From CAZKTF01 sp964555565 (lineage in GTDB: Bacteria; Planctomycetota; JAJSAM01; JAKLKS01): DNA of 7,518 nucleotides. The stretch is from positions 1 to 7,518 of the forward strand of contig CAZKTF010000177.1 in NCBI GenBank assembly GCA_964555565.1. The letters run 5' to 3'. The notes beneath the pieces were generated by a model. It was not told where the DNA came from. It saw only the letters and a program-made list of their open reading frames with translations, and ran no database searches. Both the position numbers and the translations under genes were made by a program. Below are positions 4,578-7,518 of the stretch, in pieces. Within the stretch, counting starts at the first letter, position 1. Every line of letters starts with the position of its first letter.

Positions 4578-5873
4578 ATGAGGAAGAGGTCCCCGCTCGC
4601 CGCGATCTTCCTCACGGTGGTCGTGGACCTCGTGGGCTTCGGGATCGTCCTCCCGCTGCTGCCGCGCTACGCCCTCGACTACCGGGCGAGCCAGAACGAG
4701 ATCGGGATGCTCATGGCCTCCTTCTCGGCCATGCAGTTCCTCTTCGCGCCGGTGTGGGGGCGGGTCTCGGACCGGATCGGGCGGCGGCCCGTCCTCCTCG
4801 TGGGCCTCGCCGGGAGCGTCGTCTTCTACACCATGTTCGGGCTGGCGGACTCCCTGGCGTGGCTCTTCGTCGCGCGGATCGGGGCCGGGATCTGCGGGGG
4901 GACGATCTCGATCTCCTCCGCCTACATCGCCGACGTCACCGCCCCCGAGCAGCGGGCGCGGGGGATGGCGCTGGTCGGGGCCGCCTTCGGGATCGGGTTC
5001 ACCCTGGGCCCGCCGCTCGGCGGGCTCGCCTCCGGCCTCGGGCGCGAGCTTGCGGGCGCGGGGACGCTCCCGGCGTGGGTCGGGCGGGGCCTCCCGGGGT
5101 TCATCGCGGCGGCCCTCTCGGCGGTCTCGTTCCTCTGGACCCTGCGCTCGGTCCCCGAGCCGGAGCGGCACGGGCGGACGGAGCGGAAGGTCTTCGACCT
5201 GGCGGCGCTCCGCGACGCGGCGGGGACGCCCGGGGTCCTGCTCCTGCTCCTCGTCTCCTTCCTCTCCGTCTTCGCGTTCTCCTCCTTCGAGGGGACCTTC
5301 TCGCAGATGCTGAAGGAGCGCGAGGGGTTCCGGTATGACGACATGCACGCCGGCTACGTCTTCCTCTTCATCGGGGTGACCCTGGTGCTCGTGCAGGGCC
5401 TCCTCGTGCGGCGGCTGGTCCCGAGGCTCGGGGAGAGGCTCTTCGCCCGCGCGGGGATCGCGCTCATGGCGGCGGGGCTCCTCGGCGTGGCCTTCTCCGA
5501 CTCGCTGCCGCCGCTTTTGGCCTCGCTCGCGGTCGCCGTCACGGGCTTCGGCGCCACGACGCCGTCGCTCTCCTCGCTCATCTCGCGGCGCACGAACCCG
5601 GATCGCCAGGGGGGGATCCTGGGGCTCGCGCAGAGCGCCTCGGCCCTCGGCCGGATCCTCGGTCCTTGGATCGGGAACCTGGTCTACGGGGGCGCCGCCG
5701 CGCGGCCGGAGGGCTCCGCGCTGGAGGCGGTGTTCGGAGGCCTTCCCTTCCACCGGCGCCCCTACGTCCTCGCCTCCACGATCCTCGCGGGGCTCGCGCT
5801 GATCTCGCTCGCCATCCGGGCGGCGCCCGACGGCGGGCGTCCGCCCGCGCCCGCGCCGCCGCCCCAAGCGTGA
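4578..5873 (+). CDS. MFS transporter, TetA-like drug:H+ antiporter family
   Basis: A 431-residue inner-membrane protein with about 12 hydrophobic segments in two halves. TM1 carries the TetA-type signature DLVGFGIVLPLLPRYA (17-32). Motif A GRVSDRIGRRPVL (61-73) follows TM2. The motif B arginine is Arg100 in VARIGAGICGG, and the antiporter motif C GIGFTLGPPLGG (138-149) is in TM5. The second half repeats the pattern with LGLAQSASALGRILGP (348-363). A hydrophilic loop (190-215) joins the halves, and the C-terminal tail (415-431) is Pro/Ala-rich. The family expels drugs or metabolites in exchange for protons; the substrate cannot be told, and tetracycline resistance should not be assumed. It is a lone gene between convergent tRNA-Lys and divergent tRNA-Glu, with no adjacent TetR-type regulator. 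Confidence 0.93.
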   Translation: MRKRSPLAAIFLTVVVDLVGFGIVLPLLPRYALDYRASQNEIGMLMASFSAMQFLFAPVWGRVSDRIGRRPVLLVGLAGSVVFYTMFGLADSLAWLFVARIGAGICGGTISISSAYIADVTAPEQRARGMALVGAAFGIGFTLGPPLGGLASGLGRELAGAGTLPAWVGRGLPGFIAAALSAVSFLWTLRSVPEPERHGRTERKVFDLAALRDAAGTPGVLLLLLVSFLSVFAFSSFEGTFSQMLKEREGFRYDDMHAGYVFLFIGVTLVLVQGLLVRRLVPRLGERLFARAGIALMAAGLLGVAFSDSLPPLLASLAVAVTGFGATTPSLSSLISRRTNPDRQGGILGLAQSASALGRILGPWIGNLVYGGAAARPEGSALEAVFGGLPFHRRPYVLASTILAGLALISLAIRAAPDGGRPPAPAPPPQA

Positions 5874-5909
5874 CCTGGGCCCTCGGCCCGGGGCCGGGGA
5901 CCCCGTTTC

Positions 5910-5987
5910 TGGTGCGGGCGGAGGGAATTGAACCCTCAACCTCAAGGCTTAAAAGGCCTGCGCTCTACCGGATTGAGCTACGCCCGC
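5910..5987 (-). tRNA. tRNA-Lys (UUU), anticodon arm with an extra base
   Basis: A cloverleaf on the minus strand, 78 nt including encoded CCA (5910-5912). Acceptor stem 5981-5987 with 5914-5920 pairs fully; D stem GCTC/GAGC; T stem GAGGG/CCCTC with loop TTCAATT. The anticodon loop CTTTTAA gives UUU (5951-5953). The anticodon stem CAGGC is followed 3' by GCCTTGAGGTT. A regular tRNA would have GCCTG and a 5-nt variable loop, so there is one extra T (a bulge), or else a C-U mismatch at 27-43 with a 6-nt variable loop. It lies 79 nt after frr on the same strand and may be cotranscribed; its 3' end faces the exporter gene 36 nt away. Confidence 0.9.
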
Positions 5988-6005
5988 ACCGCGGCTGGTC
6001 GGGAA

Positions 6006-6036
6006 CGCGGGCGGCCCCCCGGGAGGGCGGCCCGCG
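6006..6036 (-). terminator. Hairpin between frr and tRNA-Lys
   Basis: A 7-bp stem (6006-6012 with 6030-6036), a G-G mismatch, four more pairs (6014-6017 with 6025-6028) and a 7-nt loop. It starts about 30 nt after the frr stop codon and ends before the tRNA 5' end. There is no U-tract. It could partly end the frr transcript or mark where the tRNA precursor is separated from the mRNA. Confidence 0.45.
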
Positions 6037-6066
6037 CGGAGGCCCGCCCGCCCCGCTGGGGGTGGG

Positions 6067-6624
6067 CTAGACCTCCAGGATCTCTTTCGTTTTCTTCTCG
6101 AGGGCTTCGTCCACCTTGCCCTCGTAGGTCTTCGTGAGCGCCTGGACCTCGTCCTTGAGCTTCGCCTGCTGGTCCTCGGTCAGGGCGCCGTCCCCGTGGG
6201 CCCCGTCCCCGGCCTTGTTGCCGTCGCGGCGGATGTTCCGGATGGAGACCCGCGCGGCCTCAGCGAGCTCCTTGCACCGGCCCACCAGCTTCTTCCGCTG
6301 CTCCTCGCTCAGCGGCGGGAGGACCAGGCGGATGATCTTCCCGTCGCTGGCCGGGGTGATCCCGAGGGCGCTCTTCTGGATCGCCTTCTCGACCTCCTTG
6401 ATCGACCCGGGGTCGAAGGGCTTGAGGACGATGAGGCGCGGCTCCGGGATGGAGATCGTCGAGAGCTGGCGGAGCGGGGTCGGCGCCCCGTAGTAGTCCA
6501 CGTGGATCCCCTCGACCAGGGCCGGGGTGGCGCGGCCCGTGCGGATCCCGTTGAACTCGGAGACGACGTGGCCGACCGCCTTCTCCATCTTGTCCTCGGT
6601 CTCGAGCAGGATGTCGTCGTACAT
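6067..6624 (-). CDS. frr: Ribosome-recycling factor
   Basis: A 185-residue protein, the same length as the E. coli factor. With EF-G it splits the post-termination ribosome into subunits. The family landmarks are present: the N-terminal helix of domain I, EFNGIRTGRATPALVE (23-38), VDYYGAPTPLRQLSTI (42-57) entering domain II, VLPPLSEEQRKKL (101-113), and RVSIRNIRRD (125-134) with the conserved arginines. After this, the usual Lys-rich helical stretch is replaced by a Gly/Asp/His-rich segment (about 136-147), then the normal final helix resumes. The ATG at 6624 has GAGGG upstream. It is third in an rpsB-tsf-frr order with an 89-nt gap from tsf and no pyrH between. Confidence 0.97.
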   Translation of the reverse strand: MYDDILLETEDKMEKAVGHVVSEFNGIRTGRATPALVEGIHVDYYGAPTPLRQLSTISIPEPRLIVLKPFDPGSIKEVEKAIQKSALGITPASDGKIIRLVLPPLSEEQRKKLVGRCKELAEAARVSIRNIRRDGNKAGDGAHGDGALTEDQQAKLKDEVQALTKTYEGKVDEALEKKTKEILEV

Positions 6625-6713
6625 GGTCCCTCGCTCCGCCGACGCCTGCGTCAAGGGTACCCGATCCGGGGGCCCGACGGCTCGCCCCGGGCGGAGCACC
6701 CGGAGACCCCGGC
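6625..6713 (-). other. tsf-frr gap where pyrH is usually found
   Basis: Only 89 nt separate tsf and frr, holding an frr ribosome binding site (GAGGG) and a GGGTACCC palindrome near 6655-6662. No remnant of UMP kinase (pyrH) coding is visible, so the gene was never here or was lost cleanly. Confidence 0.7.
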
Positions 6714-7331
6714 CTACTCCCCCCCGACCTCCAGGCGCGCGAACCGGCGGACGACGATGTTCTGGCCGATCTTCTGGATGAGCCCCTTGAGGGCCTGCTC
6801 GACGGTCTGGTTCGCGTCGTGGAGCCATGGCTGCTCGAGGAGGACGCGATCCCTGTAGAAGGACGCCACCTTCCCCTCGACGATCTTCTGCTTGATCTCG
6901 GCCGGCTTCTTCGCGTTCCTCGGGTCCCCGTCGAGTTGGGCCAGCGCGATCTCGCGCTCCTTCTCGACGAGGCCCGCGGGGACCTGATCGCGGGTGACCG
7001 CGACCGGGGAGGGGTTCGCCGCCGCGACGTGCATCGCGAGCCTCTTGAGGAATTCCTGGAAGACCTCGTTCCGCGCGGCGAAGTCGTCCTCGCACTGCAC
7101 CTCGACGAGGACGCCGAGCTTCCCGTTGTGGTGGAGGTAGGAGCCGATCCGCCCCTCCTTGACGGCGCGCCCGAGCTTCGAGGCGGCGGTCTTCTCCCCC
7201 TGCTTGCGGAGCCACTCCTCCGCCTTCCCGGGGTCCCCCCCGGAGGCGTCCAGGGCGGCCTTGCAGGTCATCATGGGCAGCCCGGTCTTCTGCCGGAGCT
7301 GCATCACGAGCTTCGCATCGACCTCGGCCAT
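6714..7331 (-). CDS. tsf: Elongation factor Ts
   Basis: A 205-residue nucleotide-exchange factor that releases GDP from EF-Tu. The N-terminal UBA-like domain reads LVMQLRQKTGLPMMTCKAALDASGGD (about 8-33, with gaps to the family pattern of small substitutions). The EF-Tu-contacting core is EDDFAARNEVFQEF (residues about 81-94), corresponding to the TDFVARN motif. MHVAAANP follows, and the C-terminus IGQNIVVRRFARLEVG is typical. It is the short form, as in Thermus, lacking much of the dimerisation and coiled-coil region of the 283-residue E. coli protein. The ATG at 7331 has GGGAGAG upstream. It lies 58 nt after the presumed rpsB and 89 nt before frr. Confidence 0.97.
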   Translation of the reverse strand: MAEVDAKLVMQLRQKTGLPMMTCKAALDASGGDPGKAEEWLRKQGEKTAASKLGRAVKEGRIGSYLHHNGKLGVLVEVQCEDDFAARNEVFQEFLKRLAMHVAAANPSPVAVTRDQVPAGLVEKEREIALAQLDGDPRNAKKPAEIKQKIVEGKVASFYRDRVLLEQPWLHDANQTVEQALKGLIQKIGQNIVVRRFARLEVGGE

Positions 7332-7389
7332 GGCGGTCTCTCCCGTTGGGGGGGGACGGGCCCCCGGGGCGGGGCGCCCCCGCGCGGCG

Positions 7390-7518
7390 TCAGGCGGAGG
7401 GGGCCTCGCCGGAGGGCTCCTCCGGCGGGGCGCCCGGGCCGCCGGCGGGCGGGGCGGCCGGGCCGCTCCCCGCGTGGCGGCGGACGACGACCTTCTTCGG
7501 CCCGCGGCTGCCGGGCCC
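7390..7518 (-). CDS. rpsB: C-terminal tail of probable ribosomal protein S2 (partial)
   Basis: The last 42 codons of a gene cut by the window edge, ending with TGA at 7390-7392. The visible product starts GPGSRGPKKVVVRRHAG and continues as a low-complexity Pro/Gly/Ala tail ending EEPSGEAPSA. Nothing in these residues is diagnostic. The assignment rests on the near-universal rpsB-tsf order and on S2 often carrying a disordered, acidic or Ala-rich C-terminal extension. Codon use (G or C in nearly every third position) and the same-strand spacing of 58 nt to tsf support a real gene. Confidence 0.55.
   Translation of the reverse strand, partial: GPGSRGPKKVVVRRHAGSGPAAPPAGGPGAPPEEPSGEAPSA

Noticed and set aside
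4185..5945. 586-aa minus-strand frame opposite the exporter
   Set aside because: Highly charged Arg/Glu/Pro composition typical of antisense frames; it also runs through tRNA-Glu.
5666..6070. Plus-strand frame containing AEGIEPSTSRL
   Set aside because: Another tRNA-antisense artefact, from tRNA-Lys, joined to an out-of-frame reading of the exporter end.
6649..6654. TTGACG as a -35 box for a separate frr promoter
   Set aside because: No -10-like sequence lies 16-18 nt downstream; the frr RBS occupies that stretch.
6067..7215. 382-aa minus-strand frame including frr with a long N-terminal extension
   Set aside because: The extension is an out-of-frame reading of tsf; the factor starts at 6624 with its usual N-terminus and RBS.
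1..7518. CRISPR array, insertion sequence, integrase or phage gene
   Set aside because: No regularly spaced repeats, transposase, integrase or structural gene motif was found on either strand.

Overview
The window is bacterial, extremely GC-rich DNA (third codon positions almost all G or C, long G and C homopolymer runs between genes). It carries housekeeping genes (rpsB end, tsf, frr, two tRNA genes, a cold-shock gene) mixed with accessory genes: a secreted beta-propeller, a copper monooxygenase fused to cytochrome c, a toxin-antitoxin pair and an MFS exporter. The short (205 aa) EF-Ts, the cytochrome-c/copper type II monooxygenase and the secreted PD40-type propeller would suit Acidobacteriota, Myxococcota, Planctomycetota or a similar uncultured high-GC phylum. 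The sequence alone does not settle which.

Layout. 1-106: G-rich non-coding DNA. 107-494 (minus strand): a CspA-type cold-shock gene with a strong GCAA-capped hairpin after its stop and a long leader. That leader contains a textbook intrinsic terminator (403-437) upstream of the ribosome binding site. 593-3597 (plus strand): a secreted seven-bladed beta-propeller with its own promoter, then 71 nt later an exported three-part enzyme (cytochrome c, PHM/DBH-like copper monooxygenase, IPT/TIG-like tail) that keeps all recognisable copper ligands. 3661-4217 (minus strand): a Phd/YefM-RelE/ParE toxin-antitoxin operon with a very compact promoter-operator-RBS block. 4397-4474 (minus): tRNA-Glu(UUC). 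4578-5873 (plus): a TetA-like 12-TM exporter, probably translated from a leaderless mRNA. 5910-5987 (minus): tRNA-Lys(UUU) with an apparent extra base in the anticodon arm. 6067-7518 (minus): frr, tsf and the last 42 codons of what is probably rpsB; pyrH, usually between tsf and frr, is absent here.

How the genes may work together. rpsB-tsf-frr is a translation operon, with tRNA-Lys downstream on the same strand. The propeller and the monooxygenase are both exported and lie in the same direction. The cytochrome c domain could feed electrons to the copper sites in place of ascorbate, which is inference. The points most worth following are the terminator inside the cold-shock leader (possible attenuation or antitermination control) and the cytochrome c-copper monooxygenase-IPT fusion beside a propeller gene. 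I see no CRISPR array, insertion sequence, integrase or phage gene.
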